DNA from: Bog-473 sp963750075
GTDB taxonomy: Bacteria > Actinomycetota > Acidimicrobiia > Acidimicrobiales > RAAP-2
Direction: 5' to 3'
Assembly: GCA_963750075.1 (NCBI GenBank)
Contig: CAVVPG010000001.1
Span: 310,001 to 374,000, forward strand
DNA length: 64,000 nt
The notes under the pieces were generated by a model. It did no database searches and had not been told where the DNA came from. It saw only the letters and a list, made by a program, of their open reading frames with translations. Within the stretch, counting starts at the first letter, position 1, and each line of letters begins with the position of its first letter. Below, piece after piece: positions 16,244 through 25,291 of the stretch. A program made the position numbers and the translations under genes.

Positions 16244-16345
16244 CAGCAAGACGTTACCGGCGCACAAGGGGCCCCCGACCTGCAGGGGAGCACGCGTACG
16301 CCGCACCGGTGGGGCGGTCACCGCTCTGCAGGGGGGGCGCCTAGC

Positions 16346-18511
16346 ATGGAAGCGGTGAGCCCGCAGCGCACAGACAAACCGCAGAACCGCCCCAACACGC
16401 CTGCGGGCGGCGGCGACGGCCCCCAACCCCCGGTGCCCACCGGCCAGAGCTGGCGCTGGCTCTGGGGCGTGCTGGCCATCGGGATCGTGGCCATCCTGCT
16501 GGCGGTCGGCACGATCAAGACCACCAATTCCAAGACGATCTCCTACACCAAGTTCCTGCAGGACGTCTCGTCCAAGCAGGTCTCCACGGCCCAGATCTCC
16601 AACTCGAGCGGCGAGATCACCGGCAAGTTCAAGGACGGGTCCAGCTACCAGGTGCAGGGGCCGAGCCCCTCGCTGCCCAACGATGTGACCACCATGCGCA
16701 ACGACGGGGTCCAGGTCAGCTTCCCGACCCCGTCGACGAACATCTTCAGCGCCCTCCTGCCCTACCTCTTCATCGTCGCCCTGGCCGTCGGGTTCATCTA
16801 CTTCATCGGCCGCCAGACCCGGGGCCAGATGTCGGGGATCATGTCGATCGGGCGCTCCAAGGCCAAGACGTTCAGCAGCGACCGCCCCTCGACCACCTTC
16901 GACGACGTCGCCGGCTACACCGGGGTGAAGCAGGAGATCAGCGAGGTGGTCGACTTCCTCAAGACGCCCGCCCGCTTCAAGGAGATCGGCGCCAAGATCC
17001 CCAAGGGGGTTCTGCTCGTGGGGCCGCCGGGCACCGGCAAGACGCTCATCGCCCGGGCCGTCGCCGGCGAGGCCGGCGTGCCCTTCATGTCGGTGAGCGG
17101 GTCCGACTTCATGGAGATGTTCGTGGGCGTCGGGGCCAGCCGGGTCCGCGACCTGTTCCAGACGGCCCGCAAGCAGGCACCCGCCATCGTGTTCGTCGAC
17201 GAGATCGACTCCATCGGCCGCAAGCGCGGCGCCGGCCTGGGCGGCGGCCACGACGAGCGGGAGCAGACGCTCAACCAGATGCTCTCGGAGATGGACGGCT
17301 TCGACACCTCCGAGGGCGTGGTGATGATCGCCGCCACCAACCGGCCCGACATCCTCGACCCCGCCCTGCTGCGGCCCGGGCGCTTCGACCGCCAGATCGT
17401 CGTGCCGCTGCCCGACCTCGAGGAGCGTCTCCCCATCCTCCAGGTGCACTGCAAGGGCAAGCGGATGTCCTCCGACGTCGACCTCGGCGTCGTGGCCCGG
17501 GGCACCCCGGGCATGAGCGGCGCCGACCTGGCCAACCTCGTCAACGAGGCGGCCCTGCACGCCGTGCGCCGGGGCAGCGTGGAGATCGCCATGGCCGACT
17601 TCGAGACGGCGCGCGACCGGGTGCTGCTCGGCCAACGCCGCGAGTCGATGGTCCTCTCCGAGGCCGAGAAGGAGCGCATCGCGTACCACGAGGGTGGGCA
17701 CGCCGTGCTGGCCTACGTGCTCGAGCACGCCGACCCGGTGCACAAGGTCACCATCCTCCCGACCGGCATGGCGCTCGGGGTCACCCACCAGCTCCCCATG
17801 GAGGAGCGCCACATCCACCCCCGCCAGTACATCGAGGACTCGCTGTGCGTGCGCATGGGCGGCCGCTGCGCCGAGCTGCTCGTCTACGGGGACCTGTCCA
17901 CCGGCGCCGCCAACGACCTGGTCGGCAACACCGAGCTGGCGCGCAAGATGGTACGCGAGTGGGGCATGAGCGACGCCATCGGGCCGATGGCGTGGGGCTC
18001 GCAGGGGCAGGTCTTCCTGGGCGAGGACCTCATGCACACCCGCGACTACTCCGAGGACACGTCCAAGGTCATCGACGACGAGGTCGAGCGGATCCTGCGC
18101 TCCGAGGAGTCGCGGGCGATGGAGGTGCTGAGCAAGCACCGCGGCGGCCTGAACGCCATCGCGCGCGCCCTGCTCGACAACGAGATCATCGATGGCGCCG
18201 AGGTGGCCCGCCTGGTCGACGAGGCCCACGGATCCCCGGTGCACAGCGAGGGGGCCAAGTCCGTCCCGCACTTCCACGAGGCCGCCATCAACGCGCCGGT
18301 GCCCAACGGGGCAAACGGGGCCGGCAACGGCCACGGCCCGCTGGCGGACGCCGGCACCGAGATCGACGCCGACGACGCCCCCGTGGCCGTCCCGGCCGCC
18401 CCGGCCCCGCCGACGGCGGGCCGGCCGACCCCCGAGGCGTGGCCCCCACCCCCGTGGCCGCCGCCGGCCGACCCCTCCGCCGGCGCACCGGAGGGACCCG
18501 CCGCCCGCTAG
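16346..18511 (+). CDS. ftsH: ATP-dependent zinc metalloprotease FtsH
   Basis: A 721-residue membrane AAA protease. Two membrane helices (about 35-56 and 132-153) flank an extracytoplasmic domain. Walker A GPPGTGKT is at 226-233, Walker B IVFVDEID follows near 283, and the second-region-of-homology arginines lie in LLRPGRFDRQ. The zinc site is HEGGH at 448-452, where most FtsH proteins have HEAGH. The last ~110 residues are an Ala/Pro-rich tail not needed for the fold. It degrades misfolded membrane proteins and some regulators. ATG 16346 follows a G-rich ribosome-binding site; the 370-residue upstream extension of the frame is antisense to the CPBP gene and rejected. Confidence 0.96.
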   Translation: MEAVSPQRTDKPQNRPNTPAGGGDGPQPPVPTGQSWRWLWGVLAIGIVAILLAVGTIKTTNSKTISYTKFLQDVSSKQVSTAQISNSSGEITGKFKDGSSYQVQGPSPSLPNDVTTMRNDGVQVSFPTPSTNIFSALLPYLFIVALAVGFIYFIGRQTRGQMSGIMSIGRSKAKTFSSDRPSTTFDDVAGYTGVKQEISEVVDFLKTPARFKEIGAKIPKGVLLVGPPGTGKTLIARAVAGEAGVPFMSVSGSDFMEMFVGVGASRVRDLFQTARKQAPAIVFVDEIDSIGRKRGAGLGGGHDEREQTLNQMLSEMDGFDTSEGVVMIAATNRPDILDPALLRPGRFDRQIVVPLPDLEERLPILQVHCKGKRMSSDVDLGVVARGTPGMSGADLANLVNEAALHAVRRGSVEIAMADFETARDRVLLGQRRESMVLSEAEKERIAYHEGGHAVLAYVLEHADPVHKVTILPTGMALGVTHQLPMEERHIHPRQYIEDSLCVRMGGRCAELLVYGDLSTGAANDLVGNTELARKMVREWGMSDAIGPMAWGSQGQVFLGEDLMHTRDYSEDTSKVIDDEVERILRSEESRAMEVLSKHRGGLNAIARALLDNEIIDGAEVARLVDEAHGSPVHSEGAKSVPHFHEAAINAPVPNGANGAGNGHGPLADAGTEIDADDAPVAVPAAPAPPTAGRPTPEAWPPPPWPPPADPSAGAPEGPAAR

Positions 18512-18525
18512 GCACGGCCTGAACG

Positions 18526-18540
18526 GGATCGAACCGATCC
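18526..18540. promoter_or_regulatory. Inverted repeat upstream of the ECF sigma gene
   Basis: GGATCG at 18526-18531 and CGATCC at 18535-18540 form a perfect 6-bp inverted repeat around a 3-bp centre in the 54-bp gap between ftsH and the sigma gene. It could be an operator or a weak hairpin; no T-run follows. Confidence 0.25.
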
Positions 18541-18565
18541 GGACCCCGAGGCGTCATGAAGGGGG

Positions 18566-19117
18566 ATGGTGGAGCACCAGCTCGCAGAGTGGCTCGAGGA
18601 CGGGTATGTCGCCTCCTTTCGCACGGCCTGCCTGATCCTGGGGAACCGGGCCGACGCCGAAGAGGCCGTCCAGGACGCCTACCTGCGCGCCTGGCGGTTC
18701 CGCGACTCCCTCTCGGCCGTGCCGAGCATCAGGCCCTGGCTCTACCGCGTCGTCGTCAACTCGTGCTACTCCAAGCTCCGCCGCGAGATCCCCCACCGCG
18801 ACCGACGGGCCGGTGACGAGCCGCTGGCGCACCTCCCCGAGGGAGGCGGCGGGCCCGAGGTGCGGGCGGAGCAGTCCGAGGTGGCCGAGACCGTGCTCGC
18901 CGCCCTGCAGCAGCTGCCACTGTCGCTGCGCGTGCCGGTCGTGCTGCGCTACTACGCCGACCTGAGCGAGAAGGACATCGCGCTCGCCATCGGCCGGCGC
19001 CAGGGCACGGTGAAGTCCCGCCTGCACGAGGCCCGCCGGCGCCTGGCGGCCGACCCCGCCCTGTCCGCCCTGGCCGGCGCGGGGGACGCACCCCGGAGCG
19101 AGGAGACCGGCCCATGA
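18566..19117 (+). CDS. ECF-type RNA polymerase sigma factor
   Basis: A 183-residue sigma-70 family protein. Region 2 spans about residues 10-75 (NRADAEEAVQDAYLRAWRF and the promoter-melting segment RPWLYRVVVNSCYSKLRR). Region 4 spans about 105-160 (LPLSLRVPVVLRYYADLSEKD and the helix-turn-helix RQGTVKSRLHEARRRL). It should direct RNA polymerase to a dedicated stress or envelope regulon. The stop overlaps the next start in ATGA, so it is translationally coupled to the DUF4349 membrane protein, in the position where an anti-sigma factor usually sits. Confidence 0.92.
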   Translation: MVEHQLAEWLEDGYVASFRTACLILGNRADAEEAVQDAYLRAWRFRDSLSAVPSIRPWLYRVVVNSCYSKLRREIPHRDRRAGDEPLAHLPEGGGGPEVRAEQSEVAETVLAALQQLPLSLRVPVVLRYYADLSEKDIALAIGRRQGTVKSRLHEARRRLAADPALSALAGAGDAPRSEETGP

Positions 19118-20361
19118 CCATGCTCGACGACGACCGCCTCGCCTCCCTGCTCGACCGCGCCGGCGCGGCCTTCGAAGTCCCCCCCTCGGGCGTCGAGGAC
19201 ATCCTGGCCCGGGCGGCCGGCCCGGCCCGGAGCGCGGGCCGTGACGACGGCGCCGACGACACGGCCCCTGGCGCGCCGGGTGACGGCGATGCGTCAGGGG
19301 ACGGGGACGGCCTGCCCGCCCCGGCGGACCGCAGCCGGGTGCGCCGGCTCGTCGTGCTCGCCGGCCGGCACCGCGTGCTCTCGGCCGCCGCCTGCATCGT
19401 GCTCGCCCTCGCCCTCGCCGGCACCGTGGTCGGGCTCGTGCGCTCGCCGTCGGGACCGACCCTGACCTCGGCCCTCCCCCGGGCGCACGCGGGGACGCTG
19501 GTGCCCGCCGGCGCCGCGTCCACCACCGTCCCGCACGGCCCCGCCTACGCGGGCACCACCCCGTCGAAGGCGGCCGCGCCGGCCTTCGGGACCGGAGCGT
19601 CGGCCGGCGCGTCCGGGGCTCCGACCGCCGGCCCGGCGGTGACCACGCCGACTGCGCCCTCCCTGCCGAGCGGCGCCGTCGGCCAGTCCCCCAAGATCGA
19701 GCAGACCGGGTCGCTCGGGCTGACCGTCGGGCGCGGCAACCTGGGCCGGACGATGACGAAGCTGACCGCGCTGGCCGTCGGCAGCGGCGGATTCGTGGCG
19801 AACTCGCAAACGCAGTCCTCCGGTGGCGCGCCCTTCGGCAGCATCACGCTCCAGGTGCCCGTGGCCGACTTCTCGGCTGTGCTGAAGCAGGCGCAGTCGC
19901 TGGGGAAGACCTCCGACCTCACGACGAAGGCCACCGACGTCACCGGCCAGTACGTCGACCTCCAGGCGCGCATCGCCGCCCTCGAGGACAGCAGGCAGCA
20001 GTACCTGAGCATCCTGGCCAAGGCGACCACGGTGGGTGACGTGCTGTCCGTGCAGGAGCAGATCGACACCATCCAATCGCAGATCGAGGAGCTCCAGGGC
20101 CAGCTGCAGCTCCTCACGAGCCAGACTTCGTACTCGACGTTGACCGTGACCGTCAGTGAGGTCTCGCCGCCGCCGCGCCCGGCCCCGCTGCCCGAGTCGG
20201 GAGTGGTGCGGGCGTGGCACGACAGCATCGGCGGCTTCGTCACCGGGGTGGAGGGCGTGATCCGAATCGCCGGACCCGTGCTCTTCACACTGCTCTGCCT
20301 CGCCGCCGTCGTCGTGGGCGGGCGCGCGTTGTGGCGCCGCTACCAGCGCCACAACCTGTAG
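19114..20361 (+). CDS. DUF4349 membrane protein, possible anti-sigma partner
   Basis: A 415-residue protein. The cytosolic N-terminus (about 1-85) includes LASLLDRAGAAFEVPPSGVEDIL, which could bind the sigma factor. A membrane helix lies at about 88-110 (VLSAAACIVLALALAGTVVGLV). A Ser/Thr/Pro/Ala-rich extracellular linker leads to the DUF4349 domain (about 195-355), with a central coiled coil (ALEDSRQQYLSILAKA, EQIDTIQSQIEELQGQLQLL). A second membrane helix near 388-407 ends in a short basic tail. It overlaps the sigma gene by 4 bp. DUF4349 proteins have no defined biochemical role; sensing and sigma control are inference. Confidence 0.75.
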   Translation: MTMLDDDRLASLLDRAGAAFEVPPSGVEDILARAAGPARSAGRDDGADDTAPGAPGDGDASGDGDGLPAPADRSRVRRLVVLAGRHRVLSAAACIVLALALAGTVVGLVRSPSGPTLTSALPRAHAGTLVPAGAASTTVPHGPAYAGTTPSKAAAPAFGTGASAGASGAPTAGPAVTTPTAPSLPSGAVGQSPKIEQTGSLGLTVGRGNLGRTMTKLTALAVGSGGFVANSQTQSSGGAPFGSITLQVPVADFSAVLKQAQSLGKTSDLTTKATDVTGQYVDLQARIAALEDSRQQYLSILAKATTVGDVLSVQEQIDTIQSQIEELQGQLQLLTSQTSYSTLTVTVSEVSPPPRPAPLPESGVVRAWHDSIGGFVTGVEGVIRIAGPVLFTLLCLAAVVVGGRALWRRYQRHNL

Positions 20362-20374
20362 CCGGACTCCTCGC

Positions 20375-21841
20375 TCAGAACGCGATGGGAGCGGCCAGGG
20401 GGAGGCCGGGCATCGTGACCACCCCGAGCCCACCCGAGGGGCCGACGTCCTCGCTGATCGCCATCGGTCCGCTGGCGCGGACGACGATCTGATCGAAGCC
20501 GGCGCGCGCGAGGGCTGCGCCGCCGACGGCCCCCGTGGACCCGGCGGGGATGGTGGCGGCGCCGATCGTGCGGCCGCCCGACGGCGCCACGGCAACCACC
20601 GTGTAGTGCTCGTCGGCGCCCGACGTGTTCGTGAGCGCCAGGTAGTTGGGTCCCGCTCCGCTCACGGCGGGGTTCGCACTCGTGCCCGGCGGCGGGACCA
20701 CCCACGCGCCGGTCGGCGAGGCAGTGCTCAACCCGTCCACGGCCAGCGCGCTGCCGGACCGGGGTGTCGGATATGAGCTCGGCGCCGAGACCGTCCGCCC
20801 CACGACGACGCCCGGGCCGCCGGTGGCCTCGATGTCGGCCGAGTACGTGGCGTTGTGGGGTATCCGCGTCTCGCTGCTCGTCTCGAGGGCCCAGGTGGTG
20901 CCCGGCGCGACCCTCCGGGTCAGCGGGGCGAGCTCGGTGCCACCGAGGCGCACCCGGACGCTCACCGCCTCGGGCACCGTGCCGGGGTTGAACACGTCGA
21001 TCTCTCCGGAGCCGCCCCCTGGGTCCTGGGCCTGGGGGATCACCCAGTGCATGTCGGGCCGTGCGGCACCCGGCACGAGCGCCAGGCCCGGGGAGGAGCC
21101 GGTGAACCCCTGCACCTCGGCGGCCACGACGCGTCCGGTCCGGGTCGACACGACGGTGCTCACGGTCGATGCGTTCTGCACCTCGGAGGCGACGTCCTCG
21201 GAGGTGACCTGGCCCGCCTGCAGCACGATCCCCTGGTAGTTGATGGGATGGACGGTGCCGGTGGGCGTGACGAAGCTGAGGTCGACCACGACGGGCGTCG
21301 ACGTCGGGTTGAACAGCGACACGGAGAGCGGGTCGGCGTTGGCGGTCGTGCCGCCCGGGAAGTACCACCCGGCGGCTGTCGTGCTCTGGCACGGTGCCTC
21401 GGACCACCCCGACGAGCCGTGCACGGCCTGTGTGACGGCCACGCCGCCGCCGGAAAGGGTCACCGCCTCGGCCTCCCACGACCCCGAGGAGACGGCGGGA
21501 ATGCTCGGGGTCACCACCGCGAGGGCGGGCACGGCCACGGCGGTGTGCACCGTGCCGCCCGCGTCGGTCACCGCGGTGATGGTCCCGGTGACCGGCCGCG
21601 CCGTCGTGTTCGTGAGGATGAGGAAGCCCGGTGCGCTGCCCGTGCTCGTCGTCTGCCCCGTGCAGTAGGACGCCGAGGACTCCGCGTCGGGCGCGCTCAC
21701 GAGGGTGCTCGACGTCGCCGGCGCACCGGCCGGTGCGGGCGTGCTGCGGGCGGCGGCGGCGACGCTCACGCCGACCACCACGAGGACGACGACCGCCAGC
21801 ACCACCCAGCGCCGCTCGCGGCTGTGGTGGGCCGGGCTCAC
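20375..21841 (-). CDS. DUF5719 family secreted/membrane-anchored protein
   Basis: A 488-residue protein. The start GTG 21841 overlaps the stop of the upstream glycosyltransferase in GTGA. An N-terminal signal anchor (about residues 11-32, WVVLAVVVLVVVGVSVAAAA) is followed by an all-beta extracellular region with repeated Ig-like strand patterns such as LSVSLFNPTSTPVVVDLSF, GEIDVFNPGTVPEAVSV and YLALTNTSGADEHYTVV. This spacing (N-P/T-S-G-x turns) is typical of DUF5719, which in actinobacteria is found beside the same large glycosyltransferase. A role in presenting or anchoring a surface glycan is likely but unproven. Confidence 0.75.
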   Translation of the reverse strand: MSPAHHSRERRWVVLAVVVLVVVGVSVAAAARSTPAPAGAPATSSTLVSAPDAESSASYCTGQTTSTGSAPGFLILTNTTARPVTGTITAVTDAGGTVHTAVAVPALAVVTPSIPAVSSGSWEAEAVTLSGGGVAVTQAVHGSSGWSEAPCQSTTAAGWYFPGGTTANADPLSVSLFNPTSTPVVVDLSFVTPTGTVHPINYQGIVLQAGQVTSEDVASEVQNASTVSTVVSTRTGRVVAAEVQGFTGSSPGLALVPGAARPDMHWVIPQAQDPGGGSGEIDVFNPGTVPEAVSVRVRLGGTELAPLTRRVAPGTTWALETSSETRIPHNATYSADIEATGGPGVVVGRTVSAPSSYPTPRSGSALAVDGLSTASPTGAWVVPPPGTSANPAVSGAGPNYLALTNTSGADEHYTVVAVAPSGGRTIGAATIPAGSTGAVGGAALARAGFDQIVVRASGPMAISEDVGPSGGLGVVTMPGLPLAAPIAF

Positions 21842-24800
21842 GGTGCCCCCCGGGCGCCGGCGGCCCGCTTGGCCTTCGTCCGCCTCGACCGACCCAGGAT
21901 GGCGGCGGCCAGGATCGCCCACGCCGCGACCTCGAGCGTCACCGCGATGGGGACGAGAGGGAACTGCGAGAGCGACAACGAGGCATCCCCGCGCTGCACC
22001 GCGTACTGCGCCGCCCAACCGAAGGCGGCGCGGCGCGGCGCGGCGCGGCCGTTCACGCCGAGCGCGAAGCTGCCGGCCGGCGCGTAGCCGGCGTAGAGGG
22101 TGCCCGCGGGGACCGGCCCGGTCGCCGGCGCGCCGCTCGACAGCGCGCTCAGCACGGGTTGCCAGCCCGCCACGCCCGCCGGCCCGGGGTAGGACCACGT
22201 GCGCACCGCCGGCAGCGGGCTGGCGCGCTGCGAGGTCACCGGGATGGCCTCGCCGTTCTCGAACACCTGCACGCCGAGCTCGCCCGGGACGACCTGCAGG
22301 TCTCCCTGCTCGAGGAGGTCCGCCTCGAGCCCGGCGGGCGGCGGGGCCGCCACCGACGGCGTGACGGTGCCCACCATGGAGGGGGCGAGGGCGTCGACCA
22401 CGACGACGTAGCGCACCCCGGCGGGTGCGAGGAGCCGGCCCAGGTGCACCGTCCCGCCCGACACGGCGAGGCGGACGGCGTCGGCCACCAGGCTGGCCGG
22501 CCCGTCACCGGCGGGGGTGAACACCTGCGCGGCGTCGGGCAGATCCTCGGGCGTGAGGGCGAAGGCCAGGCCTGGCTGCACCGACCAGCCGCCGGCGGGC
22601 AGGGCTCTGGGGTCCCCCAGCCACAGGACCCTGGCCACGCCCGTCGTGCCGGGACGGGCGAGGAAGGCGAGCGGCGCCTCGACCCCTTGGGACGCGAGGT
22701 CCCAACGGCCACCGGCCGCCGACGCGGCGACCGGGACGAGGCCGAGGGCCACGAACACCAGGGCGGCGACGCTCACGACCTGACGCCACCCGAATTCGCG
22801 GCCCGTGAGGTCGTTCTCGAAGGCGGAGATGCCGAGCCCGACGCAGGCGGCGACGGCGAGCGCCGCAGGCACCAGCACGACCGACTCCGAGGGCGTGAAG
22901 GAGCCCAGGTCACCGCGGGAAGCGGTGTAGGCCAGTCCCCACGACGCCAGGGCGGTCACCCACAAGCGGGCCGCCCAGCCGAGCCTGACCCCGCGCCCGA
23001 TGACGAGGGGCAGGGCCGCCGCCGCGACCAGGAGCCAGGCGATGGGCGAGCGCGCGGCCGGCCCGATGGCGAAACGGAGCACCTCGCCCCAGCCCGGCGC
23101 CGTCGCACCCGAGATCGGCAACCCGAAGATCTGCACCGAGGCATTCCCGGCGACCACCGTCCCGATCACCCAGGGCGCGGCCAGCACGAGGGCCGCCCCC
23201 ACCCCCTCCGCCGCGACCACCAGGACCCGCGCGGCACGGTCGCGTGCGCCGACGAGCGCCGAACCCACGAACCAGGCCAGCGCCATGGCGACGACGAGCG
23301 GGACGATCGCCGGTGCAAAGCCCGACGCCGCGGCGATGACGGCGCCGAGGATCGCGATCTGGCCGGCGGGCCGGCTACGCCACCGCGGGCCGGGCTCGAC
23401 GGCGAAGGGGGCGATGCCGGCGGCGCGGGCCAAACGCAGCGCGATGAACGGCAGGGCGGCATAGGCGACGAGACCGTCCCAGCGACCGGTGCCGAGCGCT
23501 CCGTAGGGCAGCGGGAGACCGAGGTAGCAGATCACGGCGACGACGCGTGCCCTGGGCGAGACGAGGGGGCGCATGAAGCGCGAGACCCCCCATGCGCCGA
23601 GGGGGATGCAGCCGAGGAGGAGGACCCGCTGCAGGGTGCCCATGGCGCCGAAGAGCACGGTCCCGCTGAGGCCGACGATTCCGAAGGCAGGGGAGGCCGG
23701 TGCCGTGGTGCCGACGCCGACCGACTGCCAGCCCGAGAAGAAGTGGTGCCAGCTGGTGGACCACGAGGGCAGAGGGGCGAGCTGGCCCACCAGGGGCAGG
23801 GTCCCGAGGAACAGGTCGCGTGTGCCGACGGCGATGACCAGCAACGCGACGACCACCGCGGCGGCGCGTTGGCGCCCCGTGCTGAGCGGGGCGGACCGGA
23901 CGCGGCGCCCGAAGCGGTCCCGGCCGGCGCGGCGGCCCAGGTCGTCGAGCTCGTCGAAGTCGGTGTCCTCGCTGAAGGCCGACCCGACGCTGCCCGTCAG
24001 GACGGCCACCTCGGCTCGCTCGTCCGACCGCTCCAGTAGCTCGCGTGAGGCCGCCACGGCGTTGGCGGCGGCCAGTCCCTGATGGGTCAGCCGGCTGAAG
24101 TACTGCGACAGCCGGGCGCTCCCCCGCACCTGCAGCCGGCGTACCTCGGCGTCGGGGAACAGGCGGTGCTGGGCGAGCTCGCCCCGCAGGACGGAGAGCT
24201 CGGTGAGCCGGCGGGCGTTCCAGCGCCACGCGCCCACGACGGCCCGGACCCGTTCGCGGTCGCGGGAGAAGAGCGCCACGATCACCTCACCCAAAGCCAG
24301 CAGGGCGGCTTGCGGCAGCACCCGGACCAGGGAGATGCGGGTGTAGCACTTGAGCACCGCACGCAACTCGTGCCGTCGCTGCAGCGCCTGCATGGTGACC
24401 TCGTGCCGGCTTCCCGATTCGCCGCCGACCGCGAGCGGCTCGCTCCCGCCGGCGACCGCCTCGCGGTGGCGCACCCGTGCGTCGGGAGCGACGACCACGC
24501 GTGACCCCGCCACCTGGCTGCGCCAGGAGAAGTCGAGGTCCTCCCCCATGGCGACGATGCCGGCGTCGAAGCCCTTGAGCTCGGCGAAGAGGTCGGCCCG
24601 GACGAGGATGCAACCGCCAGGGGCGACGAACACATCGCGCACCGCGTCGTGCTGTCCGTGGTCGACCTCGCCCTCCACAATCCGGTCGACGACCGCGCCC
24701 GTCTTGTCACAGCTCATCCCGACGTGCAACAGGATGTTGGGGTCGTCCCAGTTGACGAACTTCGGTGACACCACGCCGGCGTTGGATCTGAACGACTCCT

Positions 24801-25122
24801 CCACCAGCTTGTGGACCGCGTCCGGGTCCAGGGCGACGTCGTCGTGGCAGAGAAGGAAGAAGGCCGCACCCTCCACCATCCCGAGGACCTCGTTGGAGGC
24901 CGCCGCGTAGCCGGGCCGCCCCGGCAACTGGCGGACGAAGGCGTCGGGGAGGATCCGCGCGACCCGATCCGTCACCGAGAGCCCCTCCGCACCGGTCGAG
25001 AGGACCAGGACCGAGAGCTCCCCGTAATCCTGTGCTGCCAGGGAGGACAGCGCCTCCTCGAACCAGGGCCCCGGGTCGGTCGTGACCACGACGGCGACCA
25101 CGGCCGGCACTTGGGCGTCCAT
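21838..25122 (-). CDS. Large GT2 glycosyltransferase fused to polytopic membrane domain
   Basis: A 1094-residue protein starting at ATG 25122. Residues 1 to about 270 are a GT2 (GT-A) domain: VVAVVVTTDPGPWFEEALSSL at the nucleotide entry, FFLLCHDDVALDPDAV with the metal-binding acidic motif, and MGEDLDFSWRSQVAG with the ED acceptor motif. Near 410-780 there are about ten hydrophobic helices, then a largely soluble C-terminal region (about 800-1040) and a final membrane helix near 1055-1080. It probably makes or exports an envelope glycan. It is translationally coupled to the DUF5719 gene. Donor and acceptor are unknown. Confidence 0.85.
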   Translation of the reverse strand: MDAQVPAVVAVVVTTDPGPWFEEALSSLAAQDYGELSVLVLSTGAEGLSVTDRVARILPDAFVRQLPGRPGYAAASNEVLGMVEGAAFFLLCHDDVALDPDAVHKLVEESFRSNAGVVSPKFVNWDDPNILLHVGMSCDKTGAVVDRIVEGEVDHGQHDAVRDVFVAPGGCILVRADLFAELKGFDAGIVAMGEDLDFSWRSQVAGSRVVVAPDARVRHREAVAGGSEPLAVGGESGSRHEVTMQALQRRHELRAVLKCYTRISLVRVLPQAALLALGEVIVALFSRDRERVRAVVGAWRWNARRLTELSVLRGELAQHRLFPDAEVRRLQVRGSARLSQYFSRLTHQGLAAANAVAASRELLERSDERAEVAVLTGSVGSAFSEDTDFDELDDLGRRAGRDRFGRRVRSAPLSTGRQRAAAVVVALLVIAVGTRDLFLGTLPLVGQLAPLPSWSTSWHHFFSGWQSVGVGTTAPASPAFGIVGLSGTVLFGAMGTLQRVLLLGCIPLGAWGVSRFMRPLVSPRARVVAVICYLGLPLPYGALGTGRWDGLVAYAALPFIALRLARAAGIAPFAVEPGPRWRSRPAGQIAILGAVIAAASGFAPAIVPLVVAMALAWFVGSALVGARDRAARVLVVAAEGVGAALVLAAPWVIGTVVAGNASVQIFGLPISGATAPGWGEVLRFAIGPAARSPIAWLLVAAAALPLVIGRGVRLGWAARLWVTALASWGLAYTASRGDLGSFTPSESVVLVPAALAVAACVGLGISAFENDLTGREFGWRQVVSVAALVFVALGLVPVAASAAGGRWDLASQGVEAPLAFLARPGTTGVARVLWLGDPRALPAGGWSVQPGLAFALTPEDLPDAAQVFTPAGDGPASLVADAVRLAVSGGTVHLGRLLAPAGVRYVVVVDALAPSMVGTVTPSVAAPPPAGLEADLLEQGDLQVVPGELGVQVFENGEAIPVTSQRASPLPAVRTWSYPGPAGVAGWQPVLSALSSGAPATGPVPAGTLYAGYAPAGSFALGVNGRAAPRRAAFGWAAQYAVQRGDASLSLSQFPLVPIAVTLEVAAWAILAAAILGRSRRTKAKRAAGARGAP

Positions 25123-25185
25123 CAGGTGCCAGAGGCTATCGGGTGCAGGATCGGCCCCTCAGGCACGAATTCGGCGCTCGGCTGC

Positions 25186-25212
25186 TTGCTACTGTTATAC
25201 AAACGTGATACT
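25186..25212 (+). promoter_or_regulatory. Candidate promoter of the 122-residue protein gene
   Basis: TTGCTA (25186-25191) and GATACT (25207-25212) resemble -35 and -10 hexamers with a short 15-bp spacer, inside a marked AT-rich island (about 25186-25225) in otherwise very GC-rich DNA. The island also holds TTATAC and TTGTACA stretches that could be operator half-sites. Confidence 0.35.
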
Positions 25213-25291
25213 CTTGTACACGAACGCAGGGACCGACGGGCGGCCCCGGCGTACCGAGTGTCAACAAGAACCCGACCACACAGGAGGCCTC

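Noticed and set aside
15245..18334. 1029-residue minus-strand frame
   Set aside because: Its first ~700 codons are antisense to ftsH; only the CPBP part from ATG 16243 is real.
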